Shown: positions 17,567-26,289, numbered from the stretch's first letter. The stretch: 64,000 nt of DNA from Capillibacterium thermochitinicola (GCF_013664685.1 NZ_JAAKDE010000016.1:1-64000), one strand, 5' to 3'. Numbers and translations are program-made. The notes: generated from the letters alone by a model not told the origin.

Positions 17567-18902
17567 AAAAACTTCCGGGCGCAGGCTCGCCCTCGACGCT
17601 TTGCTTGCCATTGCGGAAGAAGGGGCTTATGCCAACCGGATCTTGAACTCCCTCTTTACCAAGGAACAACCGGACGAAAAGGAAAAACGGTTGGCGACCG
17701 AACTGGTCTTGGGGACCCTCCGTCACCGGAGTAGGCTTGATTTTCTTTTGAACCGGTTACTCACGAAAGAACTTTCCGGATTGCCCGTGGCTATCCGGGA
17801 AGTTCTTCGCTTATCCCTTTATCAACTGATCTTTACCAATCACCCGGCCTATGCGGTGGTCAATGAAGCCGTCGCTCTAACGAAAGCGGGTAAGTACCGG
17901 GGGTTGTCCCGCTTGGTCAACGGGGTCCTCCGGAATTATCTGCGGCGGCAGCAAGAACTGGAACAGGCTTTACCCGACTTTGCCCAAGACCCAGTGGGTC
18001 ACTTGACGATTGTTCATTCTCACCCCCGCTGGTTGGTTGAGCGGTGGATCCGGCGCTGGGGTGAGGAAATGACCCATCGTTTGGTCGAAGCCAACAATGC
18101 ACCCGCCCCCTTAAGTGTACGGACCAACACTTTACGCATTAACCGGGACGAGTTATTGGCAGCCATGACCAAGGCGGGAATCGAGGCGGAGCCGGTGCCG
18201 ACGATCCCGGAAGCGATCCGCGTAAAAAGCGGACAGGAACTCACCAGTAATCCCTTGTGGACGGAGGGATATTTTTATATCCAGGACGAAGCTTCGATGT
18301 TGGTGGCCCACCTTTTGGCACCGGAACCCGGGATGGTGATCGCCGATTTATGTGCGGCACCGGGGGGAAAAACCACGCATCTGGCGCAATTAATGAACAA
18401 TCTTGGCCGGATTTATGCGCTGGACCAGTTTGAACATAAAACCGCCTTGATTGCGGAGAACGCGCGCCGGCTCGGGATTGGGATCATAGAGCCGCTGACG
18501 ACCGATGCCCGGTGTTGGCGTCCGGCGGAACCGGTTGACGGTATTCTGTTGGATGCACCCTGTACGGGAACGGGTGTTATCCGCCGCCGTCCGGATATTC
18601 GCTGGCGGCGCCAGCCGGACGATCTGGCTCAGTTGGTCCCCCTCCAACAGGAATTGTTAAACCACGCCGCATCCCTATTGCGGCCGGGTGGGCGGTTGGT
18701 CTACAGTACCTGTTCGTTGGAGCGCGAAGAGAACGAGGAACAGATCACCCGTTTTTTAGCGGCGCACCCCGAATTCCGGGTGGATCTGCCCGCCAACTTT
18801 GCCGTCGACTTTCCGGCAGACCGGCTGGCGGAAGGTTTTTTAATCATGCCGCGGGTGGACGGGCCGGACGGCTTTTTTATGACCCGTTTGGTTAAATCAT
18901 GA
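17559..18902 (+). CDS. rsmB: 16S rRNA (cytosine-967-C5)-methyltransferase
   Basis: RsmB methylates C967 of 16S rRNA. An N-terminal NusB-like helical domain (about 1-130, with RLDFLLNRLL and HPAYAVVNEAV) precedes the Rossmann methyltransferase. S-adenosylmethionine motifs include ADLCAAPGGKTTHLA. The two catalytic cysteines lie in DAPCTGTG and YSTCSLEREENE. About 447 residues is typical. ATG 17559 was preferred to GTG 17544 because GGAG at 17546-17549 sits ahead of it. Confidence 0.95.
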   Translation: MIKKTSGRRLALDALLAIAEEGAYANRILNSLFTKEQPDEKEKRLATELVLGTLRHRSRLDFLLNRLLTKELSGLPVAIREVLRLSLYQLIFTNHPAYAVVNEAVALTKAGKYRGLSRLVNGVLRNYLRRQQELEQALPDFAQDPVGHLTIVHSHPRWLVERWIRRWGEEMTHRLVEANNAPAPLSVRTNTLRINRDELLAAMTKAGIEAEPVPTIPEAIRVKSGQELTSNPLWTEGYFYIQDEASMLVAHLLAPEPGMVIADLCAAPGGKTTHLAQLMNNLGRIYALDQFEHKTALIAENARRLGIGIIEPLTTDARCWRPAEPVDGILLDAPCTGTGVIRRRPDIRWRRQPDDLAQLVPLQQELLNHAASLLRPGGRLVYSTCSLEREENEEQITRFLAAHPEFRVDLPANFAVDFPADRLAEGFLIMPRVDGPDGFFMTRLVKS

Positions 18903-18943
18903 TCAAACCGGTAGTTTTTTTTGGGGTGACTTGCGCGGACCGG

Positions 18944-18972
18944 TTGTCCCCTACGAAAATTCATGATAAAAT
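18944..18972 (+). promoter_or_regulatory. candidate sigma-A promoter of ilvE
   Basis: TTGTCC (18944-18949) and TAAAAT (18967-18972) are spaced by 17 bases, about 70 bases before the ilvE start. Confidence 0.55.
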
Positions 18973-19041
18973 AATGAAAATTCATTCATACAAATTCTGC
19001 CGCCGTTTCGTGCAGGAAGAGAAAAGGAAGGGGAGTTTAAA

Positions 19042-19914
19042 TTGGAAATCTACATTGATGGGAAATTTTATCCAAAGGATCAAGCAAAGGTGTCCGTTTT
19101 TGACCACGGGCTCCTTTACGGGGACGGGATCTTTGAAGGAACGCGTGCCTACAACGGACGTATTTTTGAATTTGACGCCCATATTGACCGCTTGTATAAT
19201 TCGGCAAAAGCGATCGCCCTCGAAATCCCGATGACGAAAGAAGAGATGAAGGCGGCTCATTTGGAGACGTTAAGAAGAAACCAATTGACCGACGCCTATA
19301 TCCGGACGGTGGTCACCCGCGGGGTGGGCGATCTTGGTTTGGACCCGCGCAAATGTGAGCGGCCAACGGTGATTATTATCGCCGACCGGATCAGCCTGTA
19401 CCCGCCGGAATTCTACGAAAAAGGGCTGAAGATTATCACGGTTCCCACGCGCCGCAATTTGCCGGAAACGGTTAATCCGATGATCAAATCCCTTAACTAC
19501 CTTAATAATATCCTGGCCAAGATCGAGGCGAATCTGAGCGGCGCAGCGGAAGCGATCATGCTTAACCAAGAGGGTTACATTGCCGAGTGTACCGGTGACA
19601 ATATTTTTCTGATCAAAGGAAAAACGCTGGCCACCCCGCCGGCCTCCTTCGGCGCCTTAAAGGGAATTACCCGGGGCCGGGTGATGGCACTGGCGGCCGA
19701 GATCGGGCTCGAGGTAGTTGAAATGGCGTTGACCCGTTACGATGTTTATGTGGCCGACGAGTGTTTCCTCACCGGGACGGCCGCCGAAGTGATTCCTGTG
19801 GTTGAGGTGGATGGACGGAAGATCGGCGACGGGAAACCGGGCGTCTATTCCAAGCAGTTGAAAGAGGCTTTCCACCGGTACGCCATGGAAAACGGGACTC
19901 CGATTTACGAGTAA
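19042..19914 (+). CDS. ilvE: branched-chain amino acid aminotransferase
   Basis: A fold-type IV PLP aminotransferase with the signature VFDHGLLYGDGIFEGTRAYNGR and the Schiff-base Lys149 in MIKSLNYLNN. The later ECTGDNIF and LTGTAAEVIPV stretches are typical of IlvE rather than D-amino acid aminotransferase. It transfers the amino group between glutamate and leucine, isoleucine or valine. It starts with TTG behind AAGGGGAG. No ilv operon surrounds it; thrB follows, so both serve amino acid synthesis. Confidence 0.9.
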   Translation: MEIYIDGKFYPKDQAKVSVFDHGLLYGDGIFEGTRAYNGRIFEFDAHIDRLYNSAKAIALEIPMTKEEMKAAHLETLRRNQLTDAYIRTVVTRGVGDLGLDPRKCERPTVIIIADRISLYPPEFYEKGLKIITVPTRRNLPETVNPMIKSLNYLNNILAKIEANLSGAAEAIMLNQEGYIAECTGDNIFLIKGKTLATPPASFGALKGITRGRVMALAAEIGLEVVEMALTRYDVYVADECFLTGTAAEVIPVVEVDGRKIGDGKPGVYSKQLKEAFHRYAMENGTPIYE

Positions 19915-19934
19915 AACTCTGCTTACAGGCGCTC

Positions 19935-19969
19935 CTCGCCATCAAGTGCGGATGTTCGCTGGTGGCGAG
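19935..19969 (+). repeat. hairpin between ilvE and thrB
   Basis: A 10-bp stem with one G-T pair (CTCGCCATCA at 19935-19944, TGGTGGCGAG at 19960-19969) encloses a 15-base loop. There is no T run, so it may control mRNA decay or thrB translation and is not a normal terminator. Confidence 0.4.
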
Positions 19970-19993
19970 TGATAATTATCTGGAGGTTTTGAA

Positions 19994-20890
19994 ATGGTCA
20001 AAGTAATGGTTCCAGCCACCAGCGCCAACTTGGGGCCGGGATTTGATTTTCTTGGCCTGGCTTTGGATCTATATAATACGGTGAGTTTTAAGCCGGCGGA
20101 CGAATGGTACGTAACGGCGGAAGGTTATGGGGCGGAAGTCCTCACGGGACGCTCCGATCTATTGGTTTGCAAAGCATTGCAACGGGTTTTTGCCGAGATT
20201 GGCAAGGAGCTTAAAGGCGGCATTGTCCATTTGGAAAACCACATCCCGCCGGCTGGCGGCTTAGGAACAAGTGCGTCTGCCATTGTCGGCGGCTTGGCGG
20301 CGGCCAACCGGTTTCTGGGCGAGCCTTTGAGTAGAGACGAGCTTTTGGCCCTGGCCGTTGAGATCGAAGGGCATCCGGATAATGTAGCCCCCGCGGTGTT
20401 TGGTGGTTTGGTTGGGGTGGTGAAGTCACCTTCGCAACCGTATACCTACTTAAAGATTCCATTTCCGTCCGCACTCTATGTTGTCCTTGCCGTTCCTAAA
20501 CTGCGGGTGCCGACGGTGGAAGCACGGAATCTCCTGCCTAAAGAGGTTCCTTTGACCGAGGCGGTCTTTAATCTCTCCCGGACCGGCCTTTTGGTTGGGG
20601 CTTGTTACGCCGGACGGGTCGACCTCTTCCGGCTGGCGATGGAGGATGCCTTGCACCAGAACCGGCGGGCGGTTTTGATCCCCGGTTTCCACCAGGTTGT
20701 GGCTGCTGCGTACCAAGAAGGGGCTTTGGGTGTGGCTTTAAGTGGTTCCGGGCCGACGATTATTGCTTTTGCTCCGGAAAACCGGCAACAGGCGGTGGGG
20801 ACCGGAATGGTTTCCGCCTTTAACGAACAAGGAATTGAAGCGCAGTGGTTATCAGTTGCTGTTAACCACGATGGGTTCCGTTTTGTTTAG
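19994..20890 (+). CDS. thrB: homoserine kinase
   Basis: A GHMP-family kinase that phosphorylates homoserine on the way to threonine. The N-terminus VPATSANLGPGFDFLGLAL is diagnostic of ThrB. The ATP loop PPAGGLGTSASAIVGG and the C-terminal LSGSGPTIIAF motif are intact. Length 298 is normal. TGGAGG precedes the ATG. No thrC or hom gene is adjacent. Confidence 0.94.
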   Translation: MVKVMVPATSANLGPGFDFLGLALDLYNTVSFKPADEWYVTAEGYGAEVLTGRSDLLVCKALQRVFAEIGKELKGGIVHLENHIPPAGGLGTSASAIVGGLAAANRFLGEPLSRDELLALAVEIEGHPDNVAPAVFGGLVGVVKSPSQPYTYLKIPFPSALYVVLAVPKLRVPTVEARNLLPKEVPLTEAVFNLSRTGLLVGACYAGRVDLFRLAMEDALHQNRRAVLIPGFHQVVAAAYQEGALGVALSGSGPTIIAFAPENRQQAVGTGMVSAFNEQGIEAQWLSVAVNHDGFRFV

Positions 20891-20935
20891 GAACGGTTCG
20901 GTACAAACAGATAATAGGACGGCAAACAGGATTTT

Positions 20936-20968
20936 AACCTTGACCGCATTGCGGTCAAGGTTTTTTTT
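20936..20968 (+). terminator. intrinsic terminator after thrB
   Basis: A 12-bp perfect stem (AACCTTGACCGC/GCGGTCAAGGTT) is followed by eight or more T residues. Confidence 0.92.
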
Positions 20969-21062
20969 CACCTTTTTGCGCCGGGCGTAAACATTTGCTG
21001 GCATATGGCATAGGATAAAGAAGCTTAAAAAAATCGTGCGGTAAAAAAATTCTCTCCTTTTG

Positions 21063-21092
21063 GCATAAATCTTTTCAGAACGGAACATAATA
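21063..21092 (+). promoter_or_regulatory. sigma-G-like (forespore) promoter
   Basis: GCATA (21063-21067) and CATAATA (21086-21092) are 18 bases apart. Both match the consensus reported for B. subtilis sigma-G promoters (GHATR, about 18, CATWMTA). The -10 is about 68 bases before the next gene. No good sigma-A promoter is seen there. Confidence 0.5.
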
Positions 21093-21159
21093 AAACTGAA
21101 TTCCAGCCTTTATGGTTTGTAAGGATGGAGAAGATTGAATTTTAAATGGAGGGAATAGA

Positions 21160-22275
21160 ATGGCGAAAATGAACGAACTGGTGTCGAGTGCGGATCTTAT
21201 GCCGAACAGTAACAATCAAGTTGTTCGCTCCAAACCGCGCTACTCGGAGAATGAAAATGAGATGATCTACGAAAATTGGTGGAATCCGAAGTTGCGCAAA
21301 GAACTATCCCGCCGTTTTGGCCGCAAAATCTCGGCGCTGAGGAGCCAGTTTTGCCGGATTCTGAAAGAAAAGGGGATTTCGAACACGGATTATTACAAGA
21401 TGATGCGCGCCAAATACCAGACGGCCACCCCCAAAGAAATCTTATCCGATGACGAAGACCAGTTAATTCTGGAGATCTTCGCGAAACATCAGGTTTTGGG
21501 TGGGACCAGGAATGACGCTTGTTTGGAGTTACAACGGCTTATGGCGAAACCCATCAGCGAAGCAGCTTTGAAACTCCGTTTTTACCGTTTGGTCCAAAAA
21601 AGAGGTTTAAGTGAGGAAAAAATCATCAGTTTAGGTCGGGATGTTCTGAAACGATCCGGGATTATCATTCCGGAAGCCCCCCTTTTAAACGGAAGGGAGA
21701 TTCCGCCGGTGGGGACAAGGAGCGCGGAGCCGGTGAAAGAAGAAATCAAGGGTGGAAGGAAGGAGCAGAAACCCCAACTGGAAGCAGCGCCTGCCGACAA
21801 TCAAGAGAAGAAGCCGGGGTTCGTACATAGTATCACCCCTGAAAGTGAAGAGCAAAAGTCGACCTTCCTGTATCAACTGGCCCATCTGCCGGAAACCATT
21901 AAAAAACTGGAGGAGAGGGTTAATGCGCTTGAAGCAGCCCAAAGACGGCAGTTGGATCTGCGGGGCTTTATCGAGCATCTGCTTGCCGTTGAACGCGATC
22001 TGAAACAAGAAGAAAAGTTTTTAGCGGAGATCGACCGTTTGGTGGCGGAGAACCAAAGACTGACGGAGCAATTTGAGAAAGAACGGGCGCGGCTGGCGAA
22101 ACGTGAAAAAGAACTGACCGAGATTTACGAACTCCTCAATAGTACGCTCAATGACTTCATGCACTTGGAGAGTGTTGCAAAACTTGCTTCTCTGGGCGAT
22201 TTCATCCACCGCATGGAGATTACCGTTGATCAATTTGGTAATGTGATGAAGAGCCGGAGAATTCAGGGGGCGTAA
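21160..22275 (+). CDS. unrecognised Myb/SANT-like DNA-binding protein with coiled coil
   Basis: I do not recognise this protein. Residues about 25-70 ([15 protein letters not shown] and the [14 protein letters not shown] helix) and about 95-150 ([12 protein letters not shown] and the [14 protein letters not shown] helix) look like two successive Myb/SANT-like helical repeats, each opening with an acidic E/D-rich turn. A charged low-complexity linker spans about 175-235. A long coiled coil (about 240-330, repeated Leu/Glu/Arg heptads) follows. The layout recalls RsfA, a Myb-like forespore regulator of Bacillus, but with two repeats. The ATG has a GGAGGG site. The sigma-G-like promoter upstream supports a sporulation role; this is inference. 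Confidence 0.65.
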   Translation: MAKMNELVSSADLMPNSNNQVVRSKPRYSENENEMIYENWWNPKLRKELSRRFGRKISALRSQFCRILKEKGISNTDYYKMMRAKYQTATPKEILSDDEDQLILEIFAKHQVLGGTRNDACLELQRLMAKPISEAALKLRFYRLVQKRGLSEEKIISLGRDVLKRSGIIIPEAPLLNGREIPPVGTRSAEPVKEEIKGGRKEQKPQLEAAPADNQEKKPGFVHSITPESEEQKSTFLYQLAHLPETIKKLEERVNALEAAQRRQLDLRGFIEHLLAVERDLKQEEKFLAEIDRLVAENQRLTEQFEKERARLAKREKELTEIYELLNSTLNDFMHLESVAKLASLGDFIHRMEITVDQFGNVMKSRRIQGA

Positions 22276-22308
22276 ACGGTCAACAGCAGAATATTTAACG
22301 GCGATTCA

Positions 22309-22337
22309 TTGACACAAACCAAATCCAGTGTTATAAT
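22309..22337 (+). promoter_or_regulatory. consensus sigma-A promoter of tRNA-Pro
   Basis: A perfect TTGACA (22309-22314) and a perfect TATAAT (22332-22337) are 17 bases apart, and the tRNA begins 20 bases later. Confidence 0.9.
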
Positions 22338-22356
22338 AAAATCTGCCGTTAATAGT

Positions 22357-22433
<77 letters not shown>

Positions 22434-22448
22434 TCTATAAACACAAAC

Positions 22449-22482
22449 ACCGACGCAGGAAATCTGGCGCCGGTTTTTTTTA
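22449..22482 (+). terminator. probable terminator after tRNA-Pro
   Basis: An imperfect stem (ACCGACGC/GCGCCGGT with one mismatch) is followed by a run of eight T residues. Confidence 0.65.
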
Positions 22483-22577
22483 TTTCTTTTTTTACGGTAC
22501 CCCCGAACGCCACCGTGACATACTTGACGTTGGTTTTTCATATAGATGAATTAAAATTCTGGCTGGGGGTGGGGCTT

Positions 22578-22967
22578 GTGGTTAAACAAGAGCGCCCGGC
22601 AGTAAATTCCCGTTTGGCCTTGACAGCTGTTTTTGCCGGTTTACGGTATGTCCTTGCCTTACTGCTGATTGCAATCTTTTTGTTGGCGTTGACTTACTGG
22701 TTGGGTTGGGACTGGAGTGCTTACGAGCAGACGATCTACCAATATACGATTTATACTGCGGTCGTCCTCGGGGCGATGGCCGCCGGTTACAAGGCGAAGG
22801 CTAAAGGTTGGCTGATCGGGATTATTTTAGCCGTTGCCGTCTGGTTAATCTTTTTTATCATTGGGCGACTATGCGGGGTGGAGCAAAAGATTACTGATGG
22901 TTTGATTAACGGTGCCATCGCGGTCCTGCTGGGGATATTCGGCGGGGTGATCGGGATTAATCTCTAA
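22578..22967 (+). CDS. TIGR04086-like small membrane protein
   Basis: About 129 residues with four likely membrane helices (about 10-40, 55-75, 80-100 and 110-128). The pattern, with a GAMAAGYKAKAKGWLIG loop and a glycine-rich last helix (LLGIFGGVIG), resembles the TIGR04086/YrzE family of small four-helix proteins of Bacillota, whose function is unknown. GTG 22578 behind GGGGGTGGGG is the best start; an extension upstream to 22515 would add an unlikely hydrophobic tail. It lies between two tRNA genes. Confidence 0.7.
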   Translation: MVKQERPAVNSRLALTAVFAGLRYVLALLLIAIFLLALTYWLGWDWSAYEQTIYQYTIYTAVVLGAMAAGYKAKAKGWLIGIILAVAVWLIFFIIGRLCGVEQKITDGLINGAIAVLLGIFGGVIGINL

Positions 22968-23019
22968 AGCCGGCGGCGTACGGACCGGGAAAGAAGTCCT
23001 GCTTTCTTTGGTTTAAGAC

Positions 23020-23048
23020 TTGACACCTGGGCGAAATCTATATATAAT
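23020..23048 (+). promoter_or_regulatory. consensus sigma-A promoter of tRNA-Trp
   Basis: TTGACA (23020-23025) and TATAAT (23043-23048) are both perfect, with a 17-base spacer. Confidence 0.9.
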
Positions 23049-23063
23049 TATTGTGGATTGCAC

Positions 23064-23139
23064 AGGGGAGTAGCTCAATTGGTAGAGCGTCGGTCTCCAA
23101 AACCGGTGGTTGCGGGTTCGAGTCCTGTCTCCCCTGCCA
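23064..23139 (+). tRNA. tRNA-Trp (CCA)
   Basis: The acceptor AGGGGAG pairs with CTCCCCT, the discriminator is G and CCA is encoded. The anticodon loop CTCCAAA gives CCA, for tryptophan. Confidence 0.96.
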
Positions 23140-23151
23140 ATAAAGTTTACC

Positions 23152-23177
23152 AACCGGAAACAACCGGTTTTTATTTT
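23152..23177 (+). terminator. terminator after tRNA-Trp
   Basis: A 6-bp stem (AACCGG/CCGGTT) with an AAACAA loop is followed by TTTATTTTC. Confidence 0.7.
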
Positions 23178-23241
23178 CTCTTTTTTAATTTTAAAACCAG
23201 TCGTTGTGATTATTCGGATTCGAGAAAGGAGTACATAGAAA

Positions 23242-23817
23242 ATGTCGTTCAAAGTACCGGTCGGAGTATCTAATCGCCACGTCCACTTGTCGCAGGAAGA
23301 TTTGGAGAAACTCTTTGGGAAAGGCGCCAGTCTAACGGTTAAAAAGGAACTCTCCCAACCCGGTCAGTTCGCTGCAGAAGAGACCGTTAACCTCATCGGA
23401 CCGAAACGCTCGATTCCCAATGTCCGGATTTTGGGGCCGGTGCGTCCCCAAACCCAGGTTGAAATTTCGTTAACCGACTCTTTTACTTTGGGGATTGAGG
23501 CACCGGTTCGCGATTCCGGTAATCTCGAGAATACGCCGGGATTGATCATTGAAGGCCCCAAAGGCCGGATTGAGATCAAAGAAGGAGTTATCATTGCCCA
23601 ACGCCACCTGCATTTGCATGATACGGAAGCGGCCGAGATGGGGTTGAAGGATCAAGATTATGTCCAAGTAAAAGTGGACGGGCCCCGTGCTCTGATCTTT
23701 GAACAGGTTTTAGTCCGGGTTGGCCCGAAATATAAGAAGGACTTACATCTGGATACCGATGAAGCCAATGCGGCCGGCCTTAAAAATGGCGACTTGGTCA
23801 CCGTCATCAAGCCCTAA
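23242..23817 (+). CDS. pduL: PduL-type phosphate acyltransferase
   Basis: PduL exchanges CoA for phosphate on acyl groups (acetyl or propionyl) and does the job of Pta in many anaerobes. The zinc-binding histidine motifs are present: SNRHVHLS near the start, AQRHLHLHD in the middle and LHLDTDEANA near the end. Length 191 is close to the family norm. There is no encapsulation peptide at the N-terminus and no microcompartment genes nearby, so it is probably a cytosolic enzyme of acetate metabolism. AAAGGAG precedes the ATG. Confidence 0.93.
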   Translation: MSFKVPVGVSNRHVHLSQEDLEKLFGKGASLTVKKELSQPGQFAAEETVNLIGPKRSIPNVRILGPVRPQTQVEISLTDSFTLGIEAPVRDSGNLENTPGLIIEGPKGRIEIKEGVIIAQRHLHLHDTEAAEMGLKDQDYVQVKVDGPRALIFEQVLVRVGPKYKKDLHLDTDEANAAGLKNGDLVTVIKP

Positions 23818-23857
23818 ATTTGAAAATTCGGCAATACGGTTGAACCGAGGTGATTGG

Positions 23858-24067
23858 GTGCCGATCTATGAGTTTAAATGTGCGGAATGTGCGCATAAAT
23901 TTGAAGAACTGTGCAAAAGCTTTATGGAAAAGGTTCCTTGCCCTAAATGCGGTTCCCGACAGACCGACCGTCTTTTTTCACCCTTTGCGGTGAGCGGTGG
24001 TGCTGGGGCCTCCGGCGCCAGCAGTTGTGGCGGTTGTGGAGGAGGGCATTGTTCCACTTGTCATTAG
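23858..24067 (+). CDS. FmdB-family zinc ribbon protein
   Basis: A small protein of 69 residues. The N-terminus MPIYEFKCAECAHKFEEL and CPKCGS give two CxxC pairs of an FmdB-type zinc ribbon, proposed to be regulatory. The C-terminus is Gly/Ser/Cys rich (SCGGCGGGHCSTCH), common in this family. The start is GTG 23858 behind GAGGTGATT; the Pro-Ile-Tyr-Glu opening matches the family. Confidence 0.85.
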   Translation: MPIYEFKCAECAHKFEELCKSFMEKVPCPKCGSRQTDRLFSPFAVSGGAGASGASSCGGCGGGHCSTCH

Positions 24068-24080
24068 CCGGTTAAGCATC

Positions 24081-24117
24081 GAAGCTCCGTTATCATAAAA
24101 TAGCGGGGCTTTTTCTT
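24081..24117 (+). terminator. intrinsic terminator after the FmdB-like gene
   Basis: AAGCTCCGTTAT (24081-24092) pairs with ATAGCGGGGCTT (24099-24110) with G-T wobbles and is followed by a T run. Confidence 0.75.
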
Positions 24118-24321
24118 ATGCGTCGGTGGGGAGCGGACCACCGGTATAACCGGATTGGTCATATTAAATTTTCATTAAAAAGGGCCGGCCGGAAACGGAT
24201 GAAGAGGAAAAAAGTCCAGTCTTGTCGTATATTAATAATGCCAAAAATATAAATTTTATTTTTATAATTACCGGAAAAACACCCTGTTTTCCTACCAAAA
24301 CATAACAAAAATAAGTGCTTT

Positions 24322-24375
24322 ACCCACGAGACATCGTGCGCGGAATGTGAAAATCTAAGCATAAGTGGGTTCTTT
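24322..24375 (+). promoter_or_regulatory. leader inverted repeat before pfp
   Basis: The 348 bases between the FmdB-like gene and pfp hold A/T-rich sequence and one notable element. ACCCAC (24322-24327) pairs with GTGGGT (24365-24370) across a 37-base apical region and is followed by TCTTTTT. This resembles a leader terminator or attenuator about 45 bases before the pfp start. I do not recognise a riboswitch class in the apical part. Confidence 0.3.
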
Positions 24376-24415
24376 TTATGAAAGTGAATGAATTTTTAGA
24401 AGGAGTGTTAGCAGA

Positions 24416-25675
24416 ATGAGTGAATTGAAAGGTGCGGCCATCTTTGGTCAGTCCGGTGGCCCGACGGCGGTGATTAATGCCAGCGCGGCGGGGGTATTTC
24501 TGGAAGCTTTAAAACAAGAGAACATTACCGCGGTTTACGGGGCGGCGCACGGGATCAGGGGGATCCTTGAGGAGAAGTTTTATGATATGAGCAAGGAAGA
24601 CCCTTATGAACTCGAGCTACTGAAGACAACCCCTTCTTCCGCTCTTGGTTCTGTCCGTTATAAGTTAAAAAATGCGGAAGAAGATGAGACTGACTACAAA
24701 CGGCTTTTGGAAGTCTTCAAGAAGTATAATATACGGTATTTTTTCTACAATGGCGGCAATGATTCGATGGACACCTGCAATAAGGTGAGCAAGTACATGC
24801 AGAAGGTCGGCTATGAGTGCCGGGTGATGGGTGTACCGAAAACCATCGACAATGACCTGTGGGGGACCGACCACTGTCCCGGTTATGGAAGCGCCGCCCG
24901 GTATATTGCCACTTCAATTATGGAGATCTACCACGACGCACGGGTTTATGATCAAGGCCAGATCACCGTCCTTGAAATCATGGGCCGGAACGCGGGTTGG
25001 TTAACCGCGGCCGCTGCTTTAGCCAAGCATGCCGGTTACGGACCGGATTTGATCTATCTCCCGGAGCTTCCCTTTGATATGGAGAAGTTCCTTGATGAAG
25101 TCAACGATCTTTATCGGAAACAGAAGAACGTGATTGTTGCCGTATCAGAAGGGATCAAAGACAAGGACGGAAAATATATCTCCGAGTACGGTACGGAACT
25201 GGCTTATAAGGATTCCTTCGGCCATGTCCAACTCGGCGGGCTGGCCAGCACGTTGGTCAACTTCCTTAAAGCCAAAACCAACGCTAAAATCCGTGGGATT
25301 GAGTTTAGTCTCCTGCAAAGATGCGCGGCCCATTTGGGTTCGAAGACCGACGTTAACGAAGCGGTGTTGGCCGGGGAAATGGCGGTCAAATACGCCGTGG
25401 AAGGAAAGACCGACTACATGGTGGCCTTTGAAAGAGCGGCGGGACCGGAGTATAAATGCAATATTAAGCTGGTTAACCTCAGCGAAGTAGCGAATAAAGA
25501 AAAGAAGGTTCCCCTGGAATGGATTGACGAAAACGGCACGGGATTGAAACAAGAATTTATCGATTATGCCTTACCGCTGATTCAAGGCGAGTCCTCACCG
25601 CCGATGGTGAACAGTCTCCCGCGTTTTGCCAGACTGAAGAAGGTCTTGGCCACCGAGCCGGCCATGTGCCGGTAA
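24416..25675 (+). CDS. pfp: PPi-dependent 6-phosphofructokinase
   Basis: This enzyme interconverts fructose 6-phosphate and fructose 1,6-bisphosphate with pyrophosphate in place of ATP. GQSGGPTAVINAS opens the phosphofructokinase fold. GGNDS (113-117) replaces the GGDGS of ATP enzymes, and PKTIDNDL (141-148) has the Lys typical of PPi enzymes. EIMGRNAGWLTA follows. Length 419 fits the PPi-type long form. It saves ATP in fermentation. AGAAGGAG precedes the ATG and the gene stands alone between terminators. Confidence 0.93.
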   Translation: MSELKGAAIFGQSGGPTAVINASAAGVFLEALKQENITAVYGAAHGIRGILEEKFYDMSKEDPYELELLKTTPSSALGSVRYKLKNAEEDETDYKRLLEVFKKYNIRYFFYNGGNDSMDTCNKVSKYMQKVGYECRVMGVPKTIDNDLWGTDHCPGYGSAARYIATSIMEIYHDARVYDQGQITVLEIMGRNAGWLTAAAALAKHAGYGPDLIYLPELPFDMEKFLDEVNDLYRKQKNVIVAVSEGIKDKDGKYISEYGTELAYKDSFGHVQLGGLASTLVNFLKAKTNAKIRGIEFSLLQRCAAHLGSKTDVNEAVLAGEMAVKYAVEGKTDYMVAFERAAGPEYKCNIKLVNLSEVANKEKKVPLEWIDENGTGLKQEFIDYALPLIQGESSPPMVNSLPRFARLKKVLATEPAMCR

Positions 25676-25691
25676 GGCACGCACAGCGGCA

Positions 25692-25728
25692 AAAACCCTG
25701 TTATCCTCCTGGATAACAGGGTTTTTTT
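25692..25728 (+). terminator. intrinsic terminator after pfp
   Basis: A 15-bp perfect stem (25692-25706 with 25711-25725) with a TCCT loop ends in a T run. Confidence 0.94.
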
Positions 25729-25874
25729 CTGCATTTTTTAAAAGTTAAATGTAAACAACATGTTAAAAAGATTCGCGAAAGGTTTATCAAAGAAAAGAAA
25801 GGTCGATATCAATTATGCCGAAATATGTTGTTTTTTGTTCATAGATTGGACAATAAAGGAGGCAAATAGAGCGA

Positions 25875-26228
25875 ATGAAAAGGGTCTTGATCGTGGATGA
25901 TGCGGCTTTTATGCGGATGTCACTACGGAAAATCATGGTCGAAAATGGCTTTGAGGTTGTCGGCGAAGCGGAAAACGGAAAAGAAGCACTGGAAAAGTAT
26001 AATGAGCTGCAACCGGACATCGTTACACTTGATATCACCATGCCGGAAATGGACGGAATAACCGCACTGAAAGGGCTTATGAAGCTTGACCCCAATGCCA
26101 ATGTTGTGATCGTCTCCGCGATGGGACAGGAGAGTTACGTCCGGGAAGCCGTGATGGCCGGGGCAAAGAATTTTATCGTGAAACCCTTTAATAAAGATCA
26201 TGTCATCAAGGTGTTAAACTCGCTTTAA
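25875..26228 (+). CDS. CheY-like single-domain response regulator (first of two)
   Basis: A stand-alone receiver domain of 117 residues. The acidic pocket Asp8/Asp9, phosphoacceptor Asp53 (TLDITMP), Ser81 and Lys103 (VKPF) are all present. The SAMGQ stretch resembles CheY proteins linked to chemotaxis in Bacillota. AAAGGAGG precedes the ATG. A GTCGATAT sequence at 25802-25809, close to a sigma-D -10, lies about 65 bases upstream but without a good -35. It is monocistronic (terminator follows). Confidence 0.9.
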   Translation: MKRVLIVDDAAFMRMSLRKIMVENGFEVVGEAENGKEALEKYNELQPDIVTLDITMPEMDGITALKGLMKLDPNANVVIVSAMGQESYVREAVMAGAKNFIVKPFNKDHVIKVLNSL

Positions 26229-26231
26229 GGC

Positions 26232-26262
26232 AACACCATCCCAGTTGGGATGGTGTTTTTGC
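26232..26262 (+). terminator. intrinsic terminator after the first CheY
   Basis: The 11-bp stem AACACCATCCC/GGGATGGTGTT with an AGTT loop is followed by a T run. Confidence 0.92.
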
Positions 26263-26289
26263 TTTTGTGTCAATTATTTGTTGCCTCTC

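Noticed and set aside
24068-24415. Known riboswitch before pfp
   Set aside because: No conserved motif of a known riboswitch class could be recognised; only a short stem with T residues.
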